From Cyathus striatus (lineage: Eukaryota > Basidiomycota > Agaricomycetes > Agaricales > Nidulariaceae): a stretch of 64,000 bases of DNA. The notes below the pieces were generated by a model. That model worked only from the letters and a program-made list of their open reading frames with translations. It was not told the DNA's origin and ran no database searches. Below, one piece after another: positions 12,063 through 24,130 of the stretch. The stretch is taken from assembly GCA_025738555.1 (NCBI GenBank), contig JAOVFP010000009.1, positions 3,286,001-3,350,000 on the forward strand, read 5' to 3'. The position numbers were made by a program, and so were the translations under genes. The number at the start of each line of letters is the position of its first letter. The stretch's first letter is position 1.

Positions 12063-12216
12063 TACCAATCTATTAAGCACATGTCGGCCGCCGGCTTCAA
12101 CTTGTGACGATGATAATTAAGTAGATATATATGAAGAGCCAATGTATACTTATAGGAGTCGTCGGCTCCGATTCGGAGCGCAATTCCCCTTCATTACCTG
12201 CCGAGGGCTCCTATAC

Positions 12217-13557
12217 CGGTGATGTGTCCCCTGTTACTATTCGATTCACAGATCTGGTCCAAATACGGAAATTGCTGATGCCGGCGAAACCCGGGAACAC
12301 GCTGGTTCATTCTCACAACTGAACCAAGTGTTTGGCATTGGTCTCCCGTTGTTTGGCTGCGTGCCGCCTTGTGTGTGCGAGAGAAAGGTGCCCTTGAGGA
12401 GCACCACAGTAGGCATTGCGCTAATGGCATCCTGAATGCACGAGTAAATATTTTCCAGTATTTTATGGAAGGCATGATATAGCTAGATTCATGTAAAATT
12501 AAGATAAATGGAATAAAATTGCGATATTAAATGTAGAACCAGTGGTTTTTAACTGTGTTCAATATACTTACCAGTAAGCATGAAGTTTCTGGTCTCATCT
12601 TAAATAACATCCCATGCTTGTTGAATATGATTTAAGTAATATAGTAATGTACACTGATTCTATGTAATGTTGGAAGTTGTGCAACTTGTAGCACCAAATG
12701 TCAAATGAAATTTATATAATAGTAGAATTTGAAATACAGTGTTTTTATGACTATTTAAATGTGCCCCAGTACGAAATAAAAGCCTAAATAATGTATGATA
12801 ATCACTGGAAAGATTTGCAAAGGAAAAAGAATACAAGTGACCAGAAAGGTTAGAGATGAGATACTTACAATATTTAAATGATACTTGCTACAACTAAAGG
12901 AAAATATTAATAATTGACACGATAGTACACCAAAAATCACCAAGGAATGCGGACTAAAACGTACATAACTGAGCAATGGTTTCATGGCAAAAGAAGGTGT
13001 GTGACAGAAATGAATAACGCGATAATAATGTTGATCTAAGCGCATAAAGGTTTCACCGCAGTGCGCCTCACGATATTATGTTCCTTTTTATTTCTCTTTA
13101 TTTACCTTTCTCCATTTTACTTACTGTACGCCCCAGTGGCACTCTTAGACAGTATATATAGACATTAGATACGTCATTACACCTCGGCCTCAGTACTCAG
13201 TCGTTGTATTCATACATTGCACTGAGGTGAAATATCTTACTTACCGTTCCTCTGTAACTCTTACTTACCTGACACATAGATATAATATCTAACTACTCTC
13301 CTCGTGTGTATAGACTAAACTTGTAGATATCTATTTCTACAAATAACAACATAAACTTAATATAACTGACGCACACAGGGCCACAAATTTACATTAGTAA
13401 TACTTAAGTAACAGTAATATTGGCTAACCGCGCAAATTGGCTCACGAAATGATGAATAAACGCCCAGCTAGGCGTGCGGGTTGACAGCGAAATGAGCCGT
13501 GAGAATACATATGTCCCTGAGAGATCCAATCGGATAGTAACAGGGGACTACAAACTC
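12217..13557. mobile_element. MULE-like element, copy A
   Basis: A 9-bp direct repeat CTCCTATAC (12208-12216 and 13558-13566) brackets a 1341-bp segment. Its inverted ends share GTCCCCTGTTACTAT followed by (T/C)CGATT, starting about 9 bp inside the borders. The same core motif forms the inverted ends of another segment at 17321-18238, which is bracketed by an 11-bp repeat. Target duplications of 9-11 bp with imperfect ends fit Mutator-like elements (inference). No transposase ORF is present; the interior is AT-rich. Confidence 0.55.
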
Positions 13558-13566
13558 CTCCTATAC

Positions 13567-14100
13567 TAAGACACCTTCCAACAGGAAAATTCATTTGAGT
13601 GAAGGACTACGTATATTACTACTGTAGTATCTTTAACACGGTGGCGTCCTTCATTGTCATAGTTGGGACCGAGGGTATAGTGTTTTGGAACATCCACAGC
13701 ATTATCTCACTGATTGGCAGATGTACACCATCACTTGCAGGACACTGATACCGTGAGACCTATTTCACATAAAATTCAAAGATGTTATTCAAATGTATAT
13801 CCCAAGATCCCCGTCGGAGTGCGTGTCTTTGAATTCATCAAACTGTGTTCATTGCAAACAGAAATGAGCGGTGCCATAGTGAAACAGTTACATGTATAAC
13901 TGCAGTGAAAGTTCTCACGGTAATCTAATAGGCGGACAGATATCGAAAGAATTGCAACCACCTTTTGGGGTGTACATCTGGGGCCCTACAGGCATATTTT
14001 TATAGGAGACAACAGAACTACTAGATGGTATATATATCATCATGCGTATTTCTGTGATATTTTCCTTCGACTATGTTGATTAAAAAAAATCAACGCTTGA
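13567..14100. other. No recognisable gene
   Basis: Only short frames without motifs. It leads into the group of tRNA-like relics that begins near 14110. Confidence 0.3.
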
Positions 14101-14109
14101 GAATTCAAG

Positions 14110-14185
14110 TGCACTGTAGGGAAGTGGTTACAAATGTTATGCGTACCAAGGGTTACACAACCTGTTCGATCCCTACAGGAGCCTG
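14110..14185 (+). repeat. tRNA-derived (SINE-like) copy with A and B boxes
   Basis: The sequence contains TGTAGGGAAGTGGTTAC (A-box-like, compare TATAGCCAAGTGGTTAC of the tRNA-Ser genes) and, about 45 bp later, CTGTTCGATCCCTACAG (B box). CTGTAGGGA and TCCCTACAG can pair. It lacks a proper anticodon arm, so it is not a functional tRNA gene. Related B-box relics (GTTCGATTTCTACAG) follow near 14340 and 14640, and a shorter A/B pair near 15112-15150. Confidence 0.6.
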
Positions 14186-14329
14186 GACTCAAGCCCTGCT
14201 GTATATGATATTTTTGTGCAGTGGTAGCTAAAGCACGAGTGCCTATATTGAGTTTAGATCTTTTTTTCTTATTACTTGGAGACGTTCCAATAGAGACAAT
14301 GTAAGATACAGACTCCAAGTTCCGGGTAC

Positions 14330-15160
14330 CTATCAGGGCTTGTGTTCGATTTCTACAGAGGTCTATGCGATGAATTGTTCCGTCTCAATTGCGTTTTACT
14401 TCTGGAGTTAATAAGTGTCTATATAAAATGTGCCTGAATTAATATGATTTATAGTTCTTTCATCATAGCACTCTTCAACTTGGTCAAGTTCGGATTAATA
14501 GCAAGATATTTTAGGGGTACTGTAGGAGTTCAGTTAGTCTTATAAATTATAGCTCATAGTAGCACTATATCATCTAGGCAAATTTGGATTAGTGATAAGG
14601 TATTCTAAGGCAGTTGCAAGCCAAACTTGTAATAGCAAGAAGAGTTTGGGTTCGATTTCTACAGGAGTGTCGCGTCTCTTCGCGTCGTCACAATGTTTTG
14701 CGTGTGCCTTCTTAGTACATCAGCTTGAAGTAATATAGATTACAGACTTGCAGCTTTGAAGCAGTGAGAGGGCAAGTTTTAATTTGTGATTGCTAGCATA
14801 CAGAAATCCAGGCCATTATGTAGGAGGTTCCTGGTCGGTAGGAGCACTCACTCTTGAGCAATGATTAATGATGCCGAGTATGGACATATTTGGCATCCGA
14901 CGTCCAGCTGAGCAACGTCTCGGCCCCAAGTCATCTGGCCACTTCATTATCGCCCACCACCTGCTCGGACGCTCTGCATAACTCGGCTATTACCTAGTAG
15001 TCGTTTTCAGATTTATGATTTACTATTTTTCAGCATCAGTAGCAATGTGACCATAAAACTATTCGCCATCTTTAGCCTAGGTAAACCAGATGTATTTCAT
15101 TTGCTAATACGGGGCGCTGTAAGGAAACAGTTAATCATCTGTTCGATTTGTTCAGTTGTC
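14330..15160 (+). repeat. Decayed tRNA-like fragments
   Basis: Three further partial copies: GTGTTCGATTTCTACAGAGG near 14340, GGTTCGATTTCTACAGGAG near 14650, and GGCGCTGTAAGGAAACAGTT...CTGTTCGATTTG near 15112. The segment 14860-15010 (GGCATCCGACGTCCAGCTGAGCAAC...) has a related copy at 63170-63340, so it is a dispersed repeat, perhaps the body of the same SINE-like family. Confidence 0.45.
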
Positions 15161-15354
15161 GACTCCTTTTATATATTTAATATTAATAAAGGTGAATACA
15201 TGGATAAAAATGAGAGTAGATTATGTTTGTTACTTATATGCTGGATGCAAGAGATTCAGTTATGAAAATGAAGTGGTAGTTGGTTGAGACTTCTACTACT
15301 AGACTTAGTAGAAGTGGAGCTCCTTACAATTCATACCATTACAACCTTGTAAGC

Positions 15355-15436
15355 GGCGCTATAGCTAAGTGGTTACAGCGACAGATTAGAAATCTGTTCC
15401 TCTTTGAGGGCGCAGGTTCGAATCCTGCTGGCGTCG
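15355..15436 (+). tRNA. tRNA-Ser(AGA), second copy
   Basis: The 82-nt sequence is almost identical to the gene at 3192. Acceptor, anticodon (TTAGAAA), variable and T arms are conserved. The D stem is changed on both sides, GCC/GGC to GCT/AGC, so pairing is kept. The T loop reads TTCGAAT. The flanks are unrelated to those of the first copy, so the two are separate genes rather than one large recent duplication. Both look functional. Confidence 0.94.
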
Positions 15437-17309
15437 TGTAATTGAAACCTTTCACATAGATCATTATTTTTATATTTTACTTCATCGAAATACTGTGGAC
15501 CTGTGATGCTTAGTTTTATATCAGTTGGTTTAGTTGATCATACAAGTTAATTCAAATTCACGAATTCGAATGATGAAACGATATGTCATATAGTAATCAA
15601 TTACATGAATATTACTTTTCAACATATCAAAAGAAAGCAAACGTTTAGTCCCAAGCAGGAATGAAAAGAGGGGAAAAGGAAGGTCAAATAGAAAAATAGG
15701 TTAAACCAAAAGTAAGGAAGATAACGAATAAATGGAAGGTTGATAAAACCCAACAAAAATGGGATACAAAATCCCAACGAGCGCACATAGCGCGTCCCCC
15801 AAATTTTCAACTTCCCGACAACGAGCTGCACACGGGTACGAGGCAGGTCCCACGTGAAGCGCGCATGTAAGCGCACGGCGATAGACAGGAAATATCACAA
15901 GCAACCACCCCCACCGAACGGAAATAGCTCATACAAGTTAAGACGCCTATTCCGATTCAATGCACTTATAAGAACGGATGCGAGGGCGATATTGAGGTGG
16001 TAGAAGAGAAGTTGGATACGGCTGCGAGTAGGTGTTAGTGTGTATACCTTGGTCTCTCTTCTTCTATCTTGCGTTGGGAAGATGTGCGTATCAGAGGGGT
16101 AGAGACACCATTGTGGGCGTCGTCATTTGGCAATTGGCTACAAATGCCGCTGAATCTCCACTAGGGTCGTGCAATGCGTGGATGTATCGGACCGACAGCA
16201 AGTCATTCGCACAGCAGCACTTACTCTCTGCCCAAACGCTGGAACTGGAACCGGGACCAGACCATTCGATCCAGCTACACATCCAAACGTCCAGTTTCAA
16301 GCTCTTTCAAATGAAGCATAATCAATCCCCTTCCATACATAAGTACACGACACGATACGTACCGCAATCAATCCAAATCCCGACGTAACCGTTGTCAAAC
16401 AACATATAAGCACCCCTTCAGCACAGCATGGCAGGAACTCACAGCCAGCTCGGGAACTGCGACATGACAAAAGGATAAAGTGCCAGACAGGACTACGGAA
16501 TCGGACATCCATTCCGCTGCGGCAGCGGCCAGCCATCCTTTCACAGCTCGGGAACTGGTAGAATTGAAAGACGCCAGATGGGTATCTCATCCCGCCGGAC
16601 GTAGGAAATCTGCAATCGGTGTGAACGTAGCATACCGACTCAAAATACAACATATCATGTCACATACCAATCCCGACCTCAATGCGACATATGTATCCAA
16701 ATGTCTCCATGTCACCGCCGAACGATCAGCATAGAACGCGGAACAGGGGTACATCGAGTGATAAGCATCTCGTTATTATGATGATAACGATAATGATAAT
16801 GACCCCCACGTTTCTGGGGGCATATAGTAGTCACGTATCATCCCACAAAGTACGCATCTCGGGAACATACTATCCGTCCGATTGAACTAAGAATCACGAA
16901 GAGGATAAAATGGACCCTTCGCTGCCCACCCCACCCCGTATGTGCATGTACGTACGTACACATCTCTACCTATCAAATTCAATCTGACGCTGCCAGTAGT
17001 GATAGTGACAGTAGAGATGTAATACAGCACACATCTCCATGCCACCAAAAGATATAGACATGGTACGACTTCAATCATATCCCCGGGCTCGCATCGTCGA
17101 TTCAAAATCGACTGGACTGCCCTCGATGTACACCCGCGTCTTTGTGAAACGGTCCATTTGATGCGCAGAGTCCCAATGTGGACACATCTCCGCCCCGACG
17201 TCGGTTCGATGCGCCACAAGTTACATGTACCACCGACAATTGTATCGCCTGCTCCAGGCAACAAGTCCCGTCAAAAACAAACTCGATACGCATATGAGCA
17301 TATCTCCGA
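15437..17309. other. No recognisable gene
   Basis: Overlapping frames of 65-125 codons occur on both strands (for example 16032-16388, 16297-16653, 16887-17264). None shows a known motif or convincing exon chain. The base composition is less AT-rich than its neighbours, so a decayed gene is possible but cannot be supported. Confidence 0.3.
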
Positions 17310-17320
17310 GCCACCGATGG

Positions 17321-18238
17321 AGTCCATAGTCCCCTGTTATAACTCGCTTAGCGTTGACCCTGAAACACGTGCCCATCAGCAAACCAGCCCGCACAGCTAA
17401 GAAGGCGCTTACAAGTGCTTACTACATAGGACGCTCATGGACAGCTTGTTGATTTGATAAGTAACTAAAATGCAAAGCTCTATCTTCCGATTTTTCACTT
17501 TTTTCACTGGTAACACATGTTGTAAGGTGTTAAGTATATTTTTTCCTACATTTTTAGTCTTATCTGAGTGCTATTTCCACTGTACTTGTCTGTAAAAGTG
17601 AAAACCAGTATATACTTATAGTAAATTTGGATATTGCTTGTATACTACATAAACATGTCACTTATAGAATTTGTACCGTAGCGTGACCATGCAATACTGT
17701 AATTTTGTACTATCACTATTACCGTGACAATATTTACAATACTACTACACCAGAAAGTGATAAGCACTAGTACGTTGTAATGAGCTAGCCTTAAAATACT
17801 TAACCAGCTGTACTTCTCGTGCACTTGTAATCAGATGAATAAATAGATATAATTTTCTCAGTCTGTGTAGTCATGATATGTAATGCTGTCACTATAAATC
17901 ACTCTTTGTATTTTATTGGAAAGCATCATGACCAGTTAGTATATTTGTACTATGCCTTCAGTGTCTACCTTGGCAGCCTAACATAGATTTATTATCACCA
18001 ATACTTATTTATCAATAATTGTACGTCTACTACATATTTAATGCCAAATTCAATGTATGTACCATCTAGAAAACATAAACGCGCGCGTGGGAGAAGATAT
18101 TGGCATACAAGCGCGCTTTCATGTGCCACAGTACCCAAACTGGTTTGCAAATCAATCACGTGCAACGCCGTTTTTGGAATTTCGGACCCTTAGACAACCC
18201 TTAGATCCACATCGAGTTATAACAGGGGACCTACCACC
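17321..18238. mobile_element. MULE-like element, copy B
   Basis: An 11-bp direct repeat GCCACCGATGG (17310-17320 and 18239-18249) brackets a 918-bp AT-rich segment. Its ends carry GTCCCCTGTTATAACTCG in inverted orientation, a few bases inside the borders. It shares the end motif GTCCCCTGTTA with copy A at 12217-13557. No ORF of note lies within. Confidence 0.55.
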
Positions 18239-18529
18239 GCCACCGATGGGCCACGATGGTGCCACGATTCAATGACCTGACCTGACCATGACATCGCCTC
18301 TGGCAGGTACAAACAGACTCGACCCGACACCATCATGTCATGCCATATGCCAAACTACAACGAAATTGAATACTCGAAACGCACAACCACGTACGAGGCA
18401 GTGAAAAAAACATATGTTATAAGTGATGCCTCGTACGAAGTGGAAAAACATAACTCGATTCTCGATTCTCTTCGTACGAAGCATACCATTGTTACGATGC
18501 AAACAATGCACCGTTCCAAATAGGCACGA

Positions 18530-19440
18530 AGTGAAGATGAAGATTGAATCCCCGTTTGAAGCGAGTATTCTATACGCGGAAAATAGAACTCACATGATAA
18601 GGTGGTCGTCAGATGGTGAGTGATTTCGCCATACATACATTTCTCTTTATCCATTCCTCGTACCCGGCGACCAGTTTTGTATCCGACGAATCATCACGAT
18701 GGGTAGATATGAGCGGAACCTGTCACGCAGATAGGAGATAAGTAAAGGTGCTAGAGAGGGCAAGGATGGAGGATGGAGGATGGAGTAAAGAGAGAACATC
18801 ATAGAATTGAGGTAAGGATCATATACAGGTAGTTGGGGTACGAGAGGGTCGGAAGTCATATGACCATAGGACCAGCTCGGCTCCGCTAAATTCGATTTGG
18901 TGGGTGATGTAGACAGGATGGGAATGTCCAAATGACGAAGGGGAGAAGAAAGAGCAGTAGGTCCAATAACTACCCGTGACATATTAGCGTCCTTGGTATG
19001 TAGAATTTATGGTACTGATACCGATCATTGTATCCCAAAGTTCATTTCTACGACTTCTTTGTGTTGAAGCCTGACAGACGCAGTTTTCGAACACGGAGAG
19101 TGTAGAGAAGTAACGGTGGACTCCATTATGTCCTTTCCATATCAGCACGGTGGAGGAAGTATAACGGGGGCAAACTATCATATATCACCTCAGAAATGAT
19201 GGAGAGAATGACTTGCCACACAACCAATAACCGTTCCTCCCCAAGTTCCTCCCTTGAACTAGCCTTCCCACTCCCCAGTAACAGGCACCATCTTCAACAA
19301 TTGATCATGCAACTTGTTCTCTTCGAATCTTATGAAATACTGTTGTTGACTAGTGACTTTGTGCATTAATGGAAGGGGGAGGAGTATCTTAGTAGTAGAG
19401 CTGCGGTCAGAGGGACATAAATACGAGACATGTTTGGGAC
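18530..19440. repeat. Dispersed repeat block P, copy 1
   Basis: Related to 36945-38150 in the same orientation. Shared text includes GAAGTGAAGATGAAGAT, AGTAAAGGTGCTA, GGATGGAGTAAAG, TGGGGTA(C/T)GAGAGGG and TTGTTGACT. In copy 2 the GGATGGAGTAAAGGGAGAATATTGT part occurs twice (near 37070 and 37540). Frames on the minus strand are short and have no recognised domain. It could be a decayed duplicated gene. Confidence 0.5.
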
Positions 19441-19930
19441 GCGCGTAAGGAAGGTCGTACTAAGCCAACTGCTGCGCAGTGATCGTTTGGTCAGTGCGCA
19501 GTTCAAATGTTATGTAATCGTTTTCATGTACGTATTGTCGCTTACCAAACCATATTTCTTTCAGCGTTAACCTCTGCATACAAATTGAAAGTGATTCTTA
19601 GTCAAATACGCTCATAAATCACAAGAACATTAACCATGTACTTCAGGAATTAAGCGACGCTATAGGGAATCGGTTACAATTACTTCAAGGTGTACTTTCG
19701 ATTCCTGTGGTCGTTGTTTGACAATTAACGTATGGTCAGTTACATGCCTGGCTGAGACTGTTTCATACCTAGTACGAGCTCGATATACTATCTCGAAGAT
19801 AATATTTTCCTACTGGTGACTGTATGTATACTTTTTACCGTAAACATCTCGAACCAATTCTTATCCTATTAAGGATTCCTTATGATGAACAGCTACTAGC
19901 ACTTGTAATAAAGAATTTATCAAGTAATAG
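19441..19930. repeat. Dispersed repeat block R, copy 1, with internal tRNA-like segment
   Basis: Closely related over about 490 bp to 24131-24645 (shared ACTAAGC(C/T)AACT...GCGCAGTGATC, CATATTTCTTTCAG, CTCGAACCAATTC(T/C)TATCC). A tRNA-like stretch at 19653-19715 has an A-box form (CTATAGGGAATCGGTTAC) and a B-box form (TTTCGATTCCTG). It resembles tRNA-Ser but lacks an anticodon arm. A short related piece lies near 38110-38180. Confidence 0.65.
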
Positions 19931-20772
19931 TGCATATAGTACTTGTACCACTACCAATAAGTAGTAGTAAGGAATAGCTATAATCTTGCCCACAAGTTTA
20001 CACAAGTACACCATGTCCGTACGTGCATAACGAAAGGAGGAGCAGTACCAGAGCAGAAGAGCTCCAGCGGATGCGGCCCTCAGATTTGAAAGGCATCGTT
20101 GTTGTTATATTTGAATTGAATTAACGTTAGCGTATTGTATTACGAGCAGTATACAGTACTGTTTTCTATGAAGATAGAGGGCCAGCAGAAGCAGGTGGTG
20201 GAGCGGGCAGCCCGTGTGGGTGGGATGGGGCTCTCAACAAAACCTTTGAACCTTCAGCCAAGAATATATTTAAAAAGTTTTGACAGCCATTTGGACATGT
20301 ACTTGATTAAAGAGCGTTACACATGATGTTGGTGTTAACCTCAGAGATTCCATGCCTGTCACGACTGAATCAGGTTAACGATACCACATGATAAGTTTAT
20401 GGGCGCATAGGAGTGATATAGCATGTGTATTGGTGGGCGTTCGCTGCTATGTGACTACAACTCCGGCATGCAAAAGATATAACAAGTAACACCAACCGCC
20501 TCTTGCCACACCCTGATACACCATGGTAAGTATAGTTGACATGTAAGCAGCCGAATCGAGGCAAAAAAAAAAGGATAAGCCGACATCGCGGGAAATAATG
20601 TGAACATGTGAACGTACGTCGTAAACATAGTACTACTTTCTTGGAATCTCACACCCCTTAAGTTGACTACAAATTGTCATGGTTGAAGGGGCTCTTGCCA
20701 TTCACACCCCCATAAACCTCGGAACTGCACCATCCCTACCCCAAAAATGCCATTTGGTTTTCGCCAGAAATC

Positions 20773-21903
20773 TAGTGGTGTCGGGGTTTGGTTCCGAACC
20801 TAGGTTCGAACGCGAACCGCTCAAGAACCGGACGTAAGTTCGGTCCGAAGTTCGTCCTACCTAGGGGAACCGAACCTCATGTCCGGTTCTCGGTTCTCCA
20901 TACTGTAGTTTCCTCCGAACGCGTCCGAACCCACTCGGACGCGTTCGAACCTGGTTCCTGATGTTGCTCATTTGCGAGGGCGGAAGTGGCGTGGACACTC
21001 TTCACCGCTACTTCACTCACAAGTAAACGATTCACATATCCCAGCAGTATCGTGCGTTTACATCCAAATCATTCCCCTTCTTCCTACTGACCCTCTTTAT
21101 CTCTCCTAACAGCCTTACAAAGTCAACACCGATGACAACCCCATATGCGGTAGTCAACTCGGGTGCAACATATGCATCAGTGTGACAGAGAGGCCTGAAT
21201 CGATGTGTCAAACGGCTTTCTTGACTGCTCTTGATGGTACGTTCCCTACCCCTCCTTCTTTCTCCGCTCCTCCACCCTCTTCTCGTTCTTATGCTCGTTC
21301 TCAATCACAGACTTCTGCCTCTGGGCCCCACCCAACCCAAGCACAGCAGTCGCGGCAGTTGGTGGTGTGGAAAGCAGAATGGTAGCATGGTGCACCAAAC
21401 ACAGGCCACAAAACGATGCTGCATTTGCTGCTCGCTCTGGCCGTGGATCTTGTTTATCGAACATTTATATCTACTGTATCTCCATGCTCGTCCCCATCCA
21501 CTCCGCCCACTATGAACTCATGAGTAGACGATTCACATATCCCAGCGGAATCGTGCTTCTGCATATAATTCGTTCCCTTTATTCTTACTATCCCTGACAT
21601 TATTTAATAAATTGTTAACTTCTGTTTCTTAATACATAAGAATTACTATTAAAATGAAAGCGCTTTAGTAATTTTCGTGAATATTACACTGTTAATTTTC
21701 TAAATAAGTCAAAAAAAAAAAACAGTACCCTTGGTCCAGTTCGACGTTCAAACTTGCTCTGAACCTGAACCGGACCCCAGAGAACCTGAACCTCAAGTCC
21801 AGTTCTAGGTTCGGGGAAAACGCCTGAACCGGACCTCAGGTCCAGTTCTAGGTTCGGAGAAAATAGTCTCTGAACCGGACGGAACCGGACCCCAACACCA
21901 CTA
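20773..21903. mobile_element. hAT-type non-autonomous element in block Q
   Basis: Inverted ends TAGTGGTGT(C/T)GGGGT...GGTTCC are flanked by an 8-bp duplication CAGAAATC (20765-20772 and 21904-21911). The homologous site in block Q copy 2 (near 35455) has a single AGAAATC and no insert, which confirms both borders. Length 1131 bp. Subterminal regions are dense in GGTTCGA/GAACCGGAC repeats. It has a diverged internal direct repeat (ACGATTCACATATCCCAGC near 21030 and near 21530) and no transposase. Confidence 0.92.
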
Positions 21904-22561
21904 CAGAAATCCACTCCACCTACTAATGTCCAACATAACCCCTCTGATCAGCCCTCTGGTCAGACAAGGTCTCAAACGAGTCAGTTTCCTTTTTCTTTAT
22001 CTAGAGATACGTATCTGATAACGATAGCAGATGTTACTCCACACTCCTACGGTCACTCAAACAATAGAACTGGTCAATCTTCTGCGAACTATGGTGAGTT
22101 CCGTTTCATTAGATATCTCGTTGGTGGATGGAAATATAATTCTTACCCTGCCATGTTTTATTCACTTCGTCCATCAATCTCCCCATATACTAATTGGCAT
22201 CCTAACTATTATGGCGTAAACTACTCTGATGACTGTAGTAATTCCTCCCACAAACCGGACCACGGCCACTAGCAATAACATGGCAAGGTCTCAAATGTGT
22301 TGGTCTTTACATTTATTCACAGAGCAGACATAATTTATCTAATGACGAACAATAGATGATAACTCATACTTGCAAAGTTCCACAAGTGGAAACAGGCAGT
22401 ATTCTATGAACAGTCAAACTAGAGTCAGGGGGGGGAATGAGACATATCCACCACCTTCTGCAAGCAAATGTATGTTTCATCTCTTACAATCAGACGGAAT
22501 AAGTTATTAATATGTCGTATAGCCTATCCTGTGCATCACGAGTCCCATCAGTGGAACGAAT

Positions 22562-23632
22562 TAAAGTACCTAGTTTAGTGCAACGTAGTATAAATTAAAA
22601 TATATGTAATTTCACTCACACCACGTACGCTCACTAAGAAGGTGCTCGGTGGGTAAGACTCGGATGCAAAATGCTTCTGGGCGAAGTAAAGTAAAAGGGG
22701 AGGTGTCAGAGACCGATGTTCACAAAGGGAAATGGCTTAGCGAACACTTTGATGTGTGTTTTGATGCACATTCCTTAATCTCGGACTTAGCACGGGCTTA
22801 TGACTTCTCACTTCGCGTTGCACTTAGAATCTCAAAGCTCACACAAATACTAAAGCACGACGCTAGATGGTATTTCTCGGGGCACAGGAGACTGCCCTTC
22901 TACTACACAAACCTACCTATTAAATATCTTACAGAACACAGCTAAGAGAAACTATATAGTTAATACCAAAGCAGTAATTACACATCAGCTAAGCTGTAAA
23001 GTAGACTTTTAGACTGGAGACAGGCATCTGGGATGGACCAGAGTAAATCATGAATATACCAAACATACGAGCGCCAAGAATGTGTCCATATGGAAAGATA
23101 GCGAAGTACAATAAGCCATATCCGCAGGTGAGATGCTCCATATGAAGGCGTGATGCCGCGCGCTTTGACGCATGGAAATGGGAAACGCTGAATAAGCCAG
23201 CCAGGAATGCCGGGTCTCAGGCCTATCCAGGCGCCTATGGCGTGCTGATGCACAGCGCTGGTACAGCGTGGTTAGATAGCGGCATTTGCTGTGAGTCTAG
23301 TTCTCATGTCTTTTCCTATGATGCAATAACATGGCTTTGATAATCTATTATTAGAATAGATGCATGCTTAGCTCGATCTCCGGCCTTACTGGTAACTATT
23401 TCCCACCGATGTCGAGAATAAACTCTGACGTTGGTGTTTCTATTCTTAGACGCTTTCCTACTTAGGCTAGTTATGTCCCTTATTAGCGCGAATCGTTCCC
23501 ACGCTAGCTAACGGTCTGGGACCTCTACCTTAGCTACTAAATACAACCCATGTATATTATACTGTTTGTAAGTAGTGCATAGAATATAGAAATAATGTTT
23601 TTATAATAGGTAGGAGTACGCTAGGCATATTA
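22562..23632. mobile_element. 1.07-kb insertion with GAAT duplication
   Basis: Compared with the empty site in block Q copy 2 (near 36160), 1071 bp are inserted between two GAAT tetranucleotides (22558-22561 and 23633-23636). The ends are weakly inverted: TAAAGTACCTAG against TAATATGCCTAG. Inside lie a 98-codon plus frame (22649-22945) and a 91-codon minus frame (22978-23253), neither recognised. The superfamily is uncertain. Confidence 0.7.
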
Positions 23633-23638
23633 GAATAT

Positions 23639-23938
23639 GCAGACAAGAGACCAGCATACAAGGCCATACAGAATTATAGAGGAAGCAGCCCAAATCAAGA
23701 GGGGACGGCTGTAAATTTTGCAGGAACCAACCTTGCATCCTTTATAAATTCAGGTTTATCGATAGAAAATTACCTCAACCTTCATGCAGGAGTTATGAGA
23801 AATCAGATGGAAAGTGGACAGGGCTTTACTTCTGAACAAAATTACAATGGTGGCAAAGCATACAATTTTGCGGGAGTGGGGATCCACTCAGATGTATATG
23901 CACACAGCACGGAAAAGCAATGGAATCGAAGGAGTTAG
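23639..23938 (+). CDS. Open frame in block Q copy 1, unknown protein
   Basis: About 99 codons without a stop, ending at TAG 23936-23938. Residues are rich in Asn, Gly and Tyr and include two related motifs, NYRGSSPNQEGTAVNFAG and NYNGGKAYNFAGVG. It corresponds to the 3' part of 36067-36462. Its natural 5' end is cut off by the 1.07-kb insertion just upstream. I do not recognise the family; it may be the last exon of a duplicated gene or part of a repeat. Confidence 0.25.
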   Translation, partial: ADKRPAYKAIQNYRGSSPNQEGTAVNFAGTNLASFINSGLSIENYLNLHAGVMRNQMESGQGFTSEQNYNGGKAYNFAGVGIHSDVYAHSTEKQWNRRS

Positions 23939-24130
23939 AAATGCAACCGAAAAGTTTTAGCAATTTGGCATAGGCTCAATACCCACATTTGAAAGAAGTT
24001 ATGTATGTATACAATTATCCATTCACTGGTTTGTACAATATTACAGTTATGTTTATTTTATAAAATGGATAAATAGCAACTGTACTGTAACAGTAAATGA
24101 GTTTGGATTCAGAATAAGTAGATGAAGTGG

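Larger units (their letters stand above)
20500..24110. repeat. Dispersed repeat block Q, copy 1, with two later insertions
   Basis: Highly similar to 35195-36650 except for two extra segments, 20773-21903 and 22562-23632, each bounded by short direct repeats and absent from copy 2. The part 21911-22561 is almost identical to 35470-36160, whereas 23640-23940 is clearly more diverged from 36170-36465. Both copies keep an open frame in that last part. Confidence 0.8.

Noticed and set aside
13125..13380. Possible solo LTR (TGTACGCC... with TATATATAG near 13154)
   Set aside because: No convincing CA end and no 4-6-bp flanking duplication. It lies within the MULE-like element.
19653..19720. Functional tRNA gene
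   Set aside because: A- and B-box-like text is present but there is no anticodon stem-loop.
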